This document shows, one piece after another, positions 53,046 to 61,846 of a stretch of DNA of 64,000 bases. A program made the position numbers and the translations under genes. Source of the stretch: Acetobacterium paludosum. Lineage in GTDB: Bacteria > Bacillota > Clostridia > Eubacteriales > Eubacteriaceae. Within the stretch, counting starts at the first letter, position 1; every line of letters begins with the position of its first letter. The stretch spans positions 1-64,000 of the forward strand of contig NZ_RXYA01000017.1 of NCBI RefSeq assembly GCF_008086595.1, in the 5' to 3' direction. The notes beneath the pieces are model-generated. The model was given only the letters and a program-made list of their open reading frames with translations, was not told the origin of the DNA and searched no databases.

Positions 53046-53621
53046 ATGAAAAAATCGATAGGCGCTAAAACATTTGCAATGCCCAGTCCAGTTTGGGTTG
53101 TGGGAACTTATGGAGAAAATAGTGTTCCAAATATAATGACCGCTGCATGGGGAGGAATTTGCTGTTCTGTTCCACCATGTGTGACGGTATCTTTGCAAAA
53201 ACCACGAGCTTCTTATGATAATATCATGAAGCGAAAAGCATTTACGATTAGTATACCTTCCAGCAAACAAGCAGTTGAGGCTGATTATGTGGGTATTGTC
53301 AGTGGCAAAAATGCGGATAAATTTGCAGTGACCGGCTTAACTCCGGTTAAAAGCGAGCTTGTTGATGCCCCTTATGTCGGTGAATTTCCTTTGATTTTAG
53401 AATGTCGGCTGGTACAGACAGTAGAACTTGGCATACATACTCAGTTTATTGGTGAAATCGTCGATGTAAAGGCGGACAGTGATGTCCTCGACGAAAAGGG
53501 CATTCCCACTTTGCAAAAAGTATCGCCATTTGTCTTTAGTGCATCCGATAAAGGGTATTATCAAATGGGGGATAAACTTGGAGAGGCCTTCTCAATTGGA
53601 ATGAAGTTTAAAGTTAAGTAG
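53046..53621 (+). CDS. Flavin reductase-like FMN-binding protein
   Basis: A 191-residue flavoprotein of the flavin reductase/FlaRed fold: PVWVVGTYGENSVPNIMTAAWGGICCSVPPCVTVSL and AFTISIPS are the FMN-binding strands. Members in anaerobes pass electrons between NAD(P)H, flavin and iron-sulfur proteins or bind FMN only. GAGGAGG precedes the ATG. It appears monocistronic within a run of redox genes. Confidence 0.87.
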   Translation: MKKSIGAKTFAMPSPVWVVGTYGENSVPNIMTAAWGGICCSVPPCVTVSLQKPRASYDNIMKRKAFTISIPSSKQAVEADYVGIVSGKNADKFAVTGLTPVKSELVDAPYVGEFPLILECRLVQTVELGIHTQFIGEIVDVKADSDVLDEKGIPTLQKVSPFVFSASDKGYYQMGDKLGEAFSIGMKFKVK

Positions 53622-53703
53622 TTTCTACATCCCTGTAAAATAGAAGTGACAGAATCTTTTAAGGAATCTGATATTGTTGTCGAATCGTCAGCAATATCAG
53701 GTT

Positions 53704-53720
53704 GACTATTTAGTCATTCT
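53704..53720. promoter_or_regulatory. TetR operator upstream of its own gene
   Basis: GACTATTTAGTCATTCT is a partial version, on the opposite strand, of the palindrome at 54333-54352 (both contain AGAATGACTAAA). It lies 38 bases ahead of the TetR start and suggests autoregulation. Confidence 0.6.
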
Positions 53721-53757
53721 AAATTATAATCGATGACAGAAAGATAAGGAGGCAATG

Positions 53758-54318
53758 GTGGATAAAAGAGAACAGATATTAAAAGCAGCGTTGACGCTTT
53801 TCAATAGGTATGGTTTCGACAATACCCCTACGGCCCGAATTTCAAAAGAGGCGGGTGTTGCAACCGGAACACTGTTTAACTATTTTAACAGTAAGGAAGA
53901 ACTGATCAATGTCCTTTATCTAAATTGCAAGGATTCATTGACAAGGCAGTTATCCGATGGTCTTGATCAAGAAAAGACCTATCGAAGCAAATTGAAAAGA
54001 ATTTATATCAATTATCTCCGATGGAGTCTTGAGAATACCGATGAATTCCTATTTTTTCAGCAGTTCTGCAATGCATCCTGCATCGGCGAAACAACTCGCA
54101 AAGAAGGTTTAAGCAAGTGCAATAGCATCTTAGAGTTGATTACTGAAGGGATGGAAAAAGAAATTATTAAAAATGTCAATCTGGATTATATCAGTACGGT
54201 GCTTGTAGGTATATTGAATTCAAGTACCTATTACTATATCGCAAATCCTAATTTGGCTGGAGATGAAGAGTTTTTAGAAATGTCTTTTGATTTTCTCTGG
54301 GATAGTATAAAAAAATGA
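53758..54318 (+). CDS. TetR/AcrR family regulator of the adjoining reductase genes
   Basis: A 186-residue regulator with an N-terminal TetR HTH (ILKAALTLFNRYGFDNTPTARISKEAGVATGTLFNYFNSKEEL-type sequence). AGGAGG at 53746-53751 gives better spacing to GTG 53758 than to ATG 53755. Matching operator-like palindromes precede both this gene and the aldo/keto reductase gene downstream, so it probably represses both. Ligand unknown. Confidence 0.9.
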   Translation: MDKREQILKAALTLFNRYGFDNTPTARISKEAGVATGTLFNYFNSKEELINVLYLNCKDSLTRQLSDGLDQEKTYRSKLKRIYINYLRWSLENTDEFLFFQQFCNASCIGETTRKEGLSKCNSILELITEGMEKEIIKNVNLDYISTVLVGILNSSTYYYIANPNLAGDEEFLEMSFDFLWDSIKK

Positions 54319-54332
54319 TTTTTTTTATACTA

Positions 54333-54352
54333 GAATGACTAAACAGTCATTC
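54333..54352. promoter_or_regulatory. TetR operator upstream of the aldo/keto reductase operon
   Basis: GAATGACTAAACAGTCATTC is a palindrome with perfect 8-base arms around AAAC, 14 bases after the TetR stop and 110 bases ahead of the reductase start. The related sequence at 53704-53720 supports a shared regulator. Confidence 0.75.
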
Positions 54353-54463
54353 AGCTGGAGGTCATGTAATTATAAATTTATCACATCGATTTTAATAACC
54401 ATTGCTTGTTCTTCGGCAAACAGAAAAAATAAAGCAACGAAAAAAAATAAGGAGTATTACAAA

Positions 54464-55627
54464 ATGAATTATCGGACCAACCCTAAAAATGGAGACAAAC
54501 TTTCAGCCCTTGGTTTTGGCTGTATGCGATTTGCTAAAGATGAAAAAGAAGTAGAAAAACAGATAATTTATGCAATTGAAAATGGTGTCAACTATTTTGA
54601 CACAGCCTATATTTATCCCAAGAGTGAAGCAATATTAGGAAGAGTGTTGGCAAAAGGTTATCGCGACCGCGTGAAAATTGCAACTAAGATGCCCCCTTAT
54701 TTAATTAAAAAATATGAAGATCTTGACAAGATCTTCAACGCTGAATTAGAAAGACTGCAAACAGACCATATCGATTATTACTTCTTACATATGCTGACCG
54801 ATGTCACGATCTGGATAAGACTTGTGAAACTCGGCATCCTGAAATGGATTGAAGAAAAAAAACAAGCAGGCCAAATTATTAATATCGGATTTTCATACCA
54901 TGGCGGCAGAGATGAATTTAAAAAACTGGTGGACTCTTTTGATTGGGAATTCTGTATGATTCAATTTAATTTTCTTGACGAAAATAAACAGGCCGGAAAA
55001 GAAGGGCTGGAATATGCCGCGGCTAAAGGATTTCCGGTTATGATAATGGAACCGTTAAGAGGCGGGAAACTGGTTACAAATCTCCCCAAGGAAGTTTATA
55101 AGGTCTGGGATCAGGCATATGTACAGCGTTCTCCAGCGGAATGGGCATTTCGCTGGATTTGGAATCACCCGGAAGTAACCGTTGTATTGTCTGGAATGAA
55201 TTCTCAGGCAATGGTGGAAGAAAATATAAAAACAGCCTCACAAGCTGAAGCAAATGCTTTTACAGCCGCCGATTTTGAATTATTTAATAATGTCAGTCAA
55301 ATATTGAGTGAAAAAATTAAAATACCCTGTACCGGATGCAATTATTGCATTCCATGTCCAATGGGGGTCGATATTCCGACCTGTTTTTCATGCTACAATG
55401 ATCGGGAAATCGAAGGTAAAACGTCTGCTCTGAGCAAATACATTATGCAAACCAGCGTGAAGAGTAAAACCAGCAATGCTTCCCTCTGTTCGAAATGTGG
55501 AAAATGCGAAAAACATTGCCCTCAAAATATTAAGATAAGAGACGAACTGATCAATGTTACAAAAGCGATGGAGGGTTTTTACTATAAGCCAACCCGGTTT
55601 ATAATTAAAAAATTCATGAAATTATAA
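54464..55627 (+). CDS. Aldo/keto reductase with C-terminal ferredoxin domain
   Basis: A 387-residue fusion. The first 280 residues are an aldo/keto reductase barrel: LGFGCMRF, FDTAYIYPKSEAILG (catalytic Asp and Tyr), IATKMPP (Lys) and FLHMLTD (His). The last 100 hold [4Fe-4S] cysteine groups CTGCNYCIPCPMGVDIPTC and CSKCGKCEKHCPQ. It should reduce carbonyl compounds, with clusters linking it to ferredoxin. ATG 54464 is chosen because AAGGAG is just upstream; the frame reaches back to 54335 through operator sequence and is not expected to be translated there. Confidence 0.92.
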   Translation: MNYRTNPKNGDKLSALGFGCMRFAKDEKEVEKQIIYAIENGVNYFDTAYIYPKSEAILGRVLAKGYRDRVKIATKMPPYLIKKYEDLDKIFNAELERLQTDHIDYYFLHMLTDVTIWIRLVKLGILKWIEEKKQAGQIINIGFSYHGGRDEFKKLVDSFDWEFCMIQFNFLDENKQAGKEGLEYAAAKGFPVMIMEPLRGGKLVTNLPKEVYKVWDQAYVQRSPAEWAFRWIWNHPEVTVVLSGMNSQAMVEENIKTASQAEANAFTAADFELFNNVSQILSEKIKIPCTGCNYCIPCPMGVDIPTCFSCYNDREIEGKTSALSKYIMQTSVKSKTSNASLCSKCGKCEKHCPQNIKIRDELINVTKAMEGFYYKPTRFIIKKFMKL

Positions 55628-55679
55628 AAAGTCTTCCTGCCCGACAGGATCGACCCGAAAACTATTTTGGAGGATAATT

Positions 55680-56348
55680 ATGGAAAATTTAGAATTGATG
55701 AAAGCGCGTCATTCGGTACGTGCCTATAACGAGAGAAAACTCGAGGGGGAACCTGCCCATATTCTGAATTCGCTTATTGACGAGTGCAATAAGGAGAGCG
55801 GACTTCATATTCAGTTATGCCTGAATGAACCACAAGCATTTGACGGCTTGCTGTCGCACTATGGAAAATTCAGCAATGTCAATAATTACATTGCCTTAGT
55901 TGGAAAAAAATCAAAAGAACTTGATGAACAGTTAGGTTATTATGGCGAGAAGATCGTGTTAAAAGCCACCGAACTCGGTATGGGCTCATGCTGGGTTGCG
56001 GGGACATACAGCAAGAGCAAGTGCCGCTGCACAATAGAAAAAGGGGAAAAACTTGTCTGTGTTATCGCCATCGGGTACTTCGATAAAGATGGCATCCCTC
56101 ACAAGACAAAATCTATTGAAGAACTCAGCCACGTAAATGCCAATATGCCGGAATGGTTCCGCCGGGCGATGGAAGCAGCACAATTAGCGCCGACTGCTAT
56201 GAATCAGCAGAAGTTTTTAATTTCCCTTAATGGCAATACGGTGATAGCAAAAGCGGGCAAAGGATTTCTCACCAAACTAGACCTTGGCATCGTTAAATAT
56301 CATTTTGAACTCGGTGCGGGACACGCAAACTGGAGATATCATAAATAA
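55680..56348 (+). CDS. Nitroreductase family protein (TM1586-like)
   Basis: A 222-residue protein opening with MKARHSVRAYNERKLEGE, then a tandem half-fold ending in PEWFRRAMEAAQLAPTAMNQQKF and LDLGIVKYHFELGAG. Both halves of an FMN-binding nitroreductase are in one chain, as in the TM1586 group. It lies 52 bases after the aldo/keto reductase gene with GGAGG and is probably co-transcribed and controlled by the TetR protein. Confidence 0.88.
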   Translation: MENLELMKARHSVRAYNERKLEGEPAHILNSLIDECNKESGLHIQLCLNEPQAFDGLLSHYGKFSNVNNYIALVGKKSKELDEQLGYYGEKIVLKATELGMGSCWVAGTYSKSKCRCTIEKGEKLVCVIAIGYFDKDGIPHKTKSIEELSHVNANMPEWFRRAMEAAQLAPTAMNQQKFLISLNGNTVIAKAGKGFLTKLDLGIVKYHFELGAGHANWRYHK

Positions 56349-56446
56349 TCAGATACTGAAGCAATTGACTCGTGAGGATAGCTAAGTGGGGTCAAGATCA
56401 ACGGCTATTTAACATTGCACGGTAAGACACGTTTGTCGACAACCTG

Positions 56447-56474
56447 AAAAAAGACACTTTACAGTGCCCTCTTT
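56447..56474 (-). terminator. Terminator of the exonuclease gene
   Basis: On the minus strand AAAGAGGGCACT pairs with AGTGTCTTTTTT (several G-T pairs) around GTAA, ending in six T, just after the exonuclease stop. Confidence 0.7.
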
Positions 56475-56488
56475 CCAGGATATATCAT

Positions 56489-57175
56489 TCAGAAATTTCG
56501 AACGGCATTGTTACTGCCTGTTTTCTGGAGCAGACATTTCTTTTCATACAAAGGATGATTTATCCCCAGCTCTGATCTAAAGTTAAGAAAATCTAGTTTG
56601 CCAATACATTCAGTGGGTTTCTGTTGTGATTTTAAATATTGAAACAGATCATTTGTTGCCAGGCAATCGGAAAGTGCTCTATGGGTAGTGGTGTTTCGAA
56701 TCGCACATTTTTCACATAAAGCCAGCAAGTCCCGGTTTTGAAGCAGTGTTGTTTTTTCTCGGAACAGACCCACGATATCAATGAAATCATTGGTCAAATA
56801 TTGTCCCAGCTGTTCTTCACAATGATCATATAAAAAATTGATATTAGAATTAATGTTATGACCAATTAGAACATTGTCGACTGAAAAAGACAGAAAGGAA
56901 TCCAGTACCTCGTTAACCTGAGCGGCATCCGCAACCATTTGATTGGTGATGCCGGTTAAATTGGAAATATAATCATTAATGGGGTTCTTCGGCCGGATTA
57001 ATGATTGAAAGATGGATGTAATTTCATTTTTGTATACTTTTACTGCTCCAATTTCAATGATTTCATTGTTTTTAGGGTTGAACCCTGTTGTTTCAATGTC
57101 AATAATCACATAATCATCAGGAAATTCAATAAGGTTTTTGCCTTTATAATCTCTGATTATTGGAATAATGTTCAT
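56489..57175 (-). CDS. DnaQ-like DEDDh 3'-5' exonuclease
   Basis: A 228-residue exonuclease domain protein. Exo I reads DIETTGF, Exo II GHNINSNINFLYD, and Exo III HRALSDCLAT, the DEDDh set. Stand-alone members proofread or trim DNA or RNA ends. The C-terminal 40 residues are outside the nuclease fold and unassigned. It stands alone on the minus strand, 2 kb from a two-helicase operon; a functional link is possible but unproven. Confidence 0.9.
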   Translation of the reverse strand: MNIIPIIRDYKGKNLIEFPDDYVIIDIETTGFNPKNNEIIEIGAVKVYKNEITSIFQSLIRPKNPINDYISNLTGITNQMVADAAQVNEVLDSFLSFSVDNVLIGHNINSNINFLYDHCEEQLGQYLTNDFIDIVGLFREKTTLLQNRDLLALCEKCAIRNTTTHRALSDCLATNDLFQYLKSQQKPTECIGKLDFLNFRSELGINHPLYEKKCLLQKTGSNNAVRNF

Positions 57176-57419
57176 AATTAATTCTCCTTACTATACGTTG
57201 TTAATTTGACCTAAACGGTCGATAAGATCCATAGTTCATTTATGACCAAATTTATTATTTTTATTCATCATATTTAAATGTTTTATAAAATAAAGTTATG
57301 ATATATTAAATTAAGACAATAAAATCAGCTGATTTTTAAGTTAAATCAGTGAATGGTGGACGATTAAAGATCGAAATAAAAAAATATTGAAACTCAAATA
57401 AATAATCAGGAGGCAAAAT

Positions 57420-58037
57420 TTGAACCCAAAAATAATTTTGGCCAGCCAGTCACCGAGAAGACGGGAGCTGCTTGAATTGGCCGTTAAGGACTTTGAAATA
57501 AAAGTGGCAGATATTGATGAAAAGAAAATTGAAATGGCTATTCTAAAAAACCGAGACGGCGATTTTCTGGCTGTAGCCAAAAAACTTGTTCTTGAACTAT
57601 CATCCCGGAAAGCTCAAGAAATACAAAAGGATAATCAGGAGGCTTTGGTGATCGGGGCTGATACTGTTGTGGTTTTAAATAATCAGATCCTGGGTAAACC
57701 GATGGATGAAGACGATGCATATCGGATGATCAAAAATCTTTCCGGTAACACCCATCGGGTATTAACCGGGGTCAGTATAAAATTTGGCAATCTAGAGGAA
57801 CGATTTGTATCGGTATCAAAAATAAAGTTTTTTAGCTGGAACAAACAGATGAAACTAGAGGTCAGAGCATATGTGGCATCCGGCAAGGCCATGGATAAAG
57901 CCGGTGCCTATGGCATACAAGAAGAAGCTGGGCTTTGGGTCAAGTGGATAAAAGGGGATTATAATAATATTGTCGGTCTTCCGATAGCCCAACTCAACAA
58001 AAGACTGAATAAGTTGATGAATAAAAAAGTTAATTAA
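57420..58037 (+). CDS. maf: Maf family nucleoside triphosphate pyrophosphatase
   Basis: A 205-residue Maf protein: LASQSPRRRELLE at the start, then VIGADTVVVLNNQILGKPMDEDDAYRM and the conserved GAYGIQEEAG. Maf proteins hydrolyse non-canonical or modified NTPs and affect septum formation. The start is TTG with AGGAGG seven bases upstream. Length and motifs are complete. Confidence 0.93.
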   Translation: MNPKIILASQSPRRRELLELAVKDFEIKVADIDEKKIEMAILKNRDGDFLAVAKKLVLELSSRKAQEIQKDNQEALVIGADTVVVLNNQILGKPMDEDDAYRMIKNLSGNTHRVLTGVSIKFGNLEERFVSVSKIKFFSWNKQMKLEVRAYVASGKAMDKAGAYGIQEEAGLWVKWIKGDYNNIVGLPIAQLNKRLNKLMNKKVN

Positions 58038-58144
58038 TTTCAAGAAAAATATAAAGCTGTCAATAATTTTGAAAAATCTTACCATCAATAGATCGCTCTT
58101 CTTTATTTTTGTGATGCATGTATCAGATCTGTGAGAATTCGGAA

Positions 58145-58246
58145 TTATTTCGTTTTATCCTGCAGTTTTTTTAAAGCTGAAATGAAAAAGTCTGGATGTT
58201 CATTTCGGAAAGTCTCAACAGTCTGCACCAACTTCTTTTTTAAACC
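58145..58246 (-). pseudogene. Possible C-terminal relic of an unknown gene
   Basis: On the minus strand an open 33-residue stretch (GLKKKLVQTVETFRNEHPDF, then FISALKKLQDKTK and TAA) has natural-looking composition. A TGA stands just upstream in the same frame, preceded by a few more plausible residues. No start, ribosome site or family is recognised. Confidence 0.25.
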
Positions 58247-58303
58247 TCAGGAAAGGGAAACCAAGTGCTATAATGAAATCCTAAAAAACATGACATAACA
58301 AAT

Positions 58304-58894
58304 TTATGAACGCATCATGCAGTAGCAGGTTAAATTCATTTCGTCAGAAGAATGGGATTCCTTTAGTTGAAATCCAAAATGCTCATAAAGAGGTACATTA
58401 TCTGGATTGAAGGTCTCTAAAACCATTGGCATTTTTTTTAACTCGCACATTTCAATGATAGGTGTGATCAAGGCTCTGAAAGCACCTGTTCCCTTCAGAG
58501 ATTTATCAGTGGCCGCAATCAGCAGATGATACACATCCCCATCAAAATAGGCGGTATGCCAGTTTTGATGTATGATTTCGACTTGTTTTACGGCCCGGTC
58601 CTGGAGTATTTGAAGTTCTGCTTCTGTGACTACTTCCATCAATTTTCGGGATGAACGCTGCATGACTGGAATCAGTTTGTCTTCAGGCAACGCGTTTGTT
58701 GAGTAGCCAATCAGCAATCCTTTACCACCATCCAGTACATTTACCGCATTTTCTTCCATAAAAGCCTGGATCTGCCCCTCAAACTGCAATCCGGCACGCT
58801 CCAAATCTTTTATCTGAAACAGGACCCCCGGATCTTCCATAAACCTTATTTTCATCAGTTGTGTATACGCTTTTAATTCATTTTCTTTCATCAT
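58304..58894 (-). CDS. GNAT family N-acetyltransferase
   Basis: A 196-residue protein. The second half has the acetyl-CoA-binding pattern: LLIAATDKSLKGTGAFRALI, then MVLETFNPDNVPLYEHFGFQL. The first half is a less conserved substrate domain. The acceptor substrate cannot be read. Two adjacent ATG codons begin the frame; both fit. Confidence 0.82.
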   Translation of the reverse strand: MMKENELKAYTQLMKIRFMEDPGVLFQIKDLERAGLQFEGQIQAFMEENAVNVLDGGKGLLIGYSTNALPEDKLIPVMQRSSRKLMEVVTEAELQILQDRAVKQVEIIHQNWHTAYFDGDVYHLLIAATDKSLKGTGAFRALITPIIEMCELKKMPMVLETFNPDNVPLYEHFGFQLKESHSSDEMNLTCYCMMRS

Positions 58895-59173
58895 TAACCT
58901 ACTTTCGTCATTAAATGACCTGCTTCTTTCTTTCGAATTTTTCCAGGTTTTGGCACTTGCTTTTCTATACAGTGTTTAGTGTTTTATTTATTGGCTCTTA
59001 TCTCAGAAATGACTAACACTGACTGTAAATTTAAAAATATTATACCATACATGGAAAAGACCATGGATAGTCATGAAAAATATTTTCCAGGCAGATCCTA
59101 CTATGTCAGAAAAATGCTTTTTATGATAAAATTATAATATAAAAATACTAACCCCAAAACAGGAGCAAAGCCA

Positions 59174-61837
59174 ATGGAGATACAGGATTTAATCATTTAC
59201 CAGAGAACCATCGAGAAAAGAGAAGCTGAGAATGTCGATTTTCCGGAGGCATTGTTGCCGGAATTAGCAGCATTTCTTTCTCAAAAAGGAATTGGAAAAC
59301 TGTACTGCCATCAGGCGGAAATGTTTGAGCTTGGAATGGAACAGAAGCACATCGTGATCACCACATCGACTGCCAGCGGTAAAACCCTCAGCTTTTTGCT
59401 ACCGGTGCTTCAGGAAATTCTGGCCAATCCCCTGGCCAGAGCCATTTTCATTTATCCCACCAAAGCCCTGGCCAGCGATCAGTACCGCGCAATCCGGCCC
59501 TATCTGGAATATTTCGGAGAAAACAGAGTGTCGGCCGGAGTTTATGATGGCGATACGCCGGTCAACGAACGCAGCCGGATCCGGAAAAGCGCGAACATCA
59601 TTTTAACCAACCCGGAAATGTTGAATAGCGCGTTCCTGCCGAATCACAGCAAGTTTGGCTTTGATTTCATCTTTTCTAATCTGAAGTTTGTGGTCATCGA
59701 CGAACTGCATACTTACCGTGGTGCATTCGGTTCCCATCTGGCCAATGTTTTTCGAAGACTCAGAAGAGTGTGCCGCTATTATAATGCCTCTCCGCAGTAT
59801 CTGTGCAGTTCGGCAACAATCGCCAATCCTGTCGAGCTGGCTGAAGAAATCTGCGGACAGCAATTTATCCAGATCGACAAGGATGGCTCACCGGCGGCAC
59901 AACGACGATACGTGCTGGTCCAGCCGCCAAAGATGGTGGGGGCGGACAAACAATATATCGGACAGGTTCAGACCACTGTTATTGCAGCGGAGCTGATCCC
60001 GGAGCTGGTGGAAAATGAACACAGCTTTATCGCTTTTGCAAAATCCCGAAAAAACGTTGAAGTCGTTCTGAAAGAATCCCGGGATAAACTGGAAACCGAA
60101 CATTTCTTTGGCGCCTCCTTAACAGATAAAATATCCGGCTACCGGGGCGGCTATACCCCCCTGGAACGCAAGGAAATTGAAAGCAAAATGATCACTGGCG
60201 CCTTGTGGGGCCTAGTATCGACCAATGCCTTGGAACTGGGGATCGATATCGGTAAAATTGACACCACGGTTCTGGTGGGATATCCGGGAACCCGGGCATC
60301 CTTCTGGCAACAGACTGGAAGAGCCGGCAGAAGCGGCAAAGAATGCACGAATTATCTGATTCTGGATAATCTGCCCTTTGATCAGTACATCGCCATCAAT
60401 CCGGACTGGCTTTTTGAAAACAGTTGTGAGAATGCCGTCATCGACAAGAATAATCTATTGATCCAGCTGGCCCACATTCGGGCGGCGGCAGCCGAAATAC
60501 CTTTAACCCTGGATGATATTTCGCTTTTCCCGGATTTGGGAGAAACCATTCCGGTGCTGATCCGGGCTAACGAATTAACCAATATGAACGGGAAGTTTGC
60601 CTGGACCGGAAATATTTTCCCGGCCGGGGACTTCAGCCTGAGAAACATCGATAAAGCCCGCTACAAACTGATCAACCAGGAGAACAATAAAGAAATCACT
60701 GAAATGGATGAAATGCAGGCATTCCGTGAAATTCACAATGGCGCGATTTATCTGCATGACGGCGTCCAGTATCAGGTGCTCAAACTGGATCTGGAAAGCA
60801 AAACAGCAGTTGCCATTCCCATTAACGGCAACTACTATACCATGCCGGGAAGCCTTACCAATATCCGGATCATCAATGGCAGTAAGATGAAGGATTATCA
60901 GCGTCTCAGTGTTGTATTTGGCGATGTGAACGTCAATGAAATGGTTCTGATGTATAAAAAGCTACAGTTTCACAACCATCAGAATTTAGGCTTTGAACAA
61001 CTGGAGCAACCGTTGGCAAAGGATTATGATACCGAAAGCACCTGGTTAAAGATTCCGGATAATGTGGTAAACGTCTATCGCAGACTGCTGCAGCGGAGTC
61101 AAAATGGCCAGCTGATCCGGAACAACCATTTCGAGGGCTTGTGCTATGCAATTAAAAATGTGGCCATGATGGTGACCATGACAGAACGGGAAGACATTGG
61201 CGTGGCTATGTCGAACAACGCCATTGAAATCGGCGAAAACTTGGGGGATGCGGTCTATCTCTTCATTTATGACAAGTACATCGGCGGCTTGGGTTATGGT
61301 GAAAAAGTGTTTGATCTGACTGCACCGATATTTGAAAATGCCATTAAAATGGTCAGTGGCTGCCAATGCGAAGATGGCTGCGCGGCCTGCATCGGCGATT
61401 ATAAATTGGACAAAGCGATGATTCTCTGGGGACTGCGGAATTTTCTGGAAGAAATTAAGGCGCCGAAAGGCATCAAACTGGTGGAATATACACCGTCCGT
61501 ATTCATTGAAAAACCGTTTCAATTTAACGAACTCCAGGAAAAATGGAAAGCATTCGGTGCCTACATGCTGGAAAAGGGTGACCCGTTTGCCGCCTTTTTA
61601 AGCACTGTTCCGGAAGTGGAAGTATGCGACCGGGTGCTGACCCTGGTTCTGCATCATGATTTTTACAGGGACTGGATCATGGAAAAAACCAACAAACACA
61701 GCCTGATCAACATGATCACTTTTTATACCAAAGCTCCCGCTGAGATCGAATTGAAAATCAGAATTGATCCCATTGATGATGCGAGATCTGATGTGAAAAA
61801 TAAATTACAGAAAAGATATGAAAATCTTGTGGAATAG
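59174..61837 (+). CDS. DEAD/DEAH-box helicase with DUF1998 zinc domain, MrfA-like
   Basis: An 887-residue SF2 helicase. Walker A is TSTASGKT, Walker B IDELHTY, and motif VI QQTGRAGRSG. The C-terminal part holds a four-cysteine DUF1998-like zinc site (CQCEDGCAACIGDY). This layout matches YprA/MrfA of Bacillus, a DNA helicase that with exonuclease MrfB repairs mitomycin-type damage, though this protein is longer. It overlaps no gene and is followed after nine bases by the UvrD-like helicase, forming an operon. Confidence 0.9.
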   Translation: MEIQDLIIYQRTIEKREAENVDFPEALLPELAAFLSQKGIGKLYCHQAEMFELGMEQKHIVITTSTASGKTLSFLLPVLQEILANPLARAIFIYPTKALASDQYRAIRPYLEYFGENRVSAGVYDGDTPVNERSRIRKSANIILTNPEMLNSAFLPNHSKFGFDFIFSNLKFVVIDELHTYRGAFGSHLANVFRRLRRVCRYYNASPQYLCSSATIANPVELAEEICGQQFIQIDKDGSPAAQRRYVLVQPPKMVGADKQYIGQVQTTVIAAELIPELVENEHSFIAFAKSRKNVEVVLKESRDKLETEHFFGASLTDKISGYRGGYTPLERKEIESKMITGALWGLVSTNALELGIDIGKIDTTVLVGYPGTRASFWQQTGRAGRSGKECTNYLILDNLPFDQYIAINPDWLFENSCENAVIDKNNLLIQLAHIRAAAAEIPLTLDDISLFPDLGETIPVLIRANELTNMNGKFAWTGNIFPAGDFSLRNIDKARYKLINQENNKEITEMDEMQAFREIHNGAIYLHDGVQYQVLKLDLESKTAVAIPINGNYYTMPGSLTNIRIINGSKMKDYQRLSVVFGDVNVNEMVLMYKKLQFHNHQNLGFEQLEQPLAKDYDTESTWLKIPDNVVNVYRRLLQRSQNGQLIRNNHFEGLCYAIKNVAMMVTMTEREDIGVAMSNNAIEIGENLGDAVYLFIYDKYIGGLGYGEKVFDLTAPIFENAIKMVSGCQCEDGCAACIGDYKLDKAMILWGLRNFLEEIKAPKGIKLVEYTPSVFIEKPFQFNELQEKWKAFGAYMLEKGDPFAAFLSTVPEVEVCDRVLTLVLHHDFYRDWIMEKTNKHSLINMITFYTKAPAEIELKIRIDPIDDARSDVKNKLQKRYENLVE

Positions 61838-61846
61838 GAGGCGTCA

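Noticed and set aside
52859-53068. Possible small gene ahead of the flavin reductase
   Set aside because: The 69-codon frame has no ribosome site, overlaps the flavin reductase ribosome site and start, and resembles no family.
54335-54463. N-terminal extension of the aldo/keto reductase reading frame
   Set aside because: It runs through the TetR palindrome and promoter region and lacks a ribosome site; the ATG at 54464 has AAGGAG and gives the normal family start.
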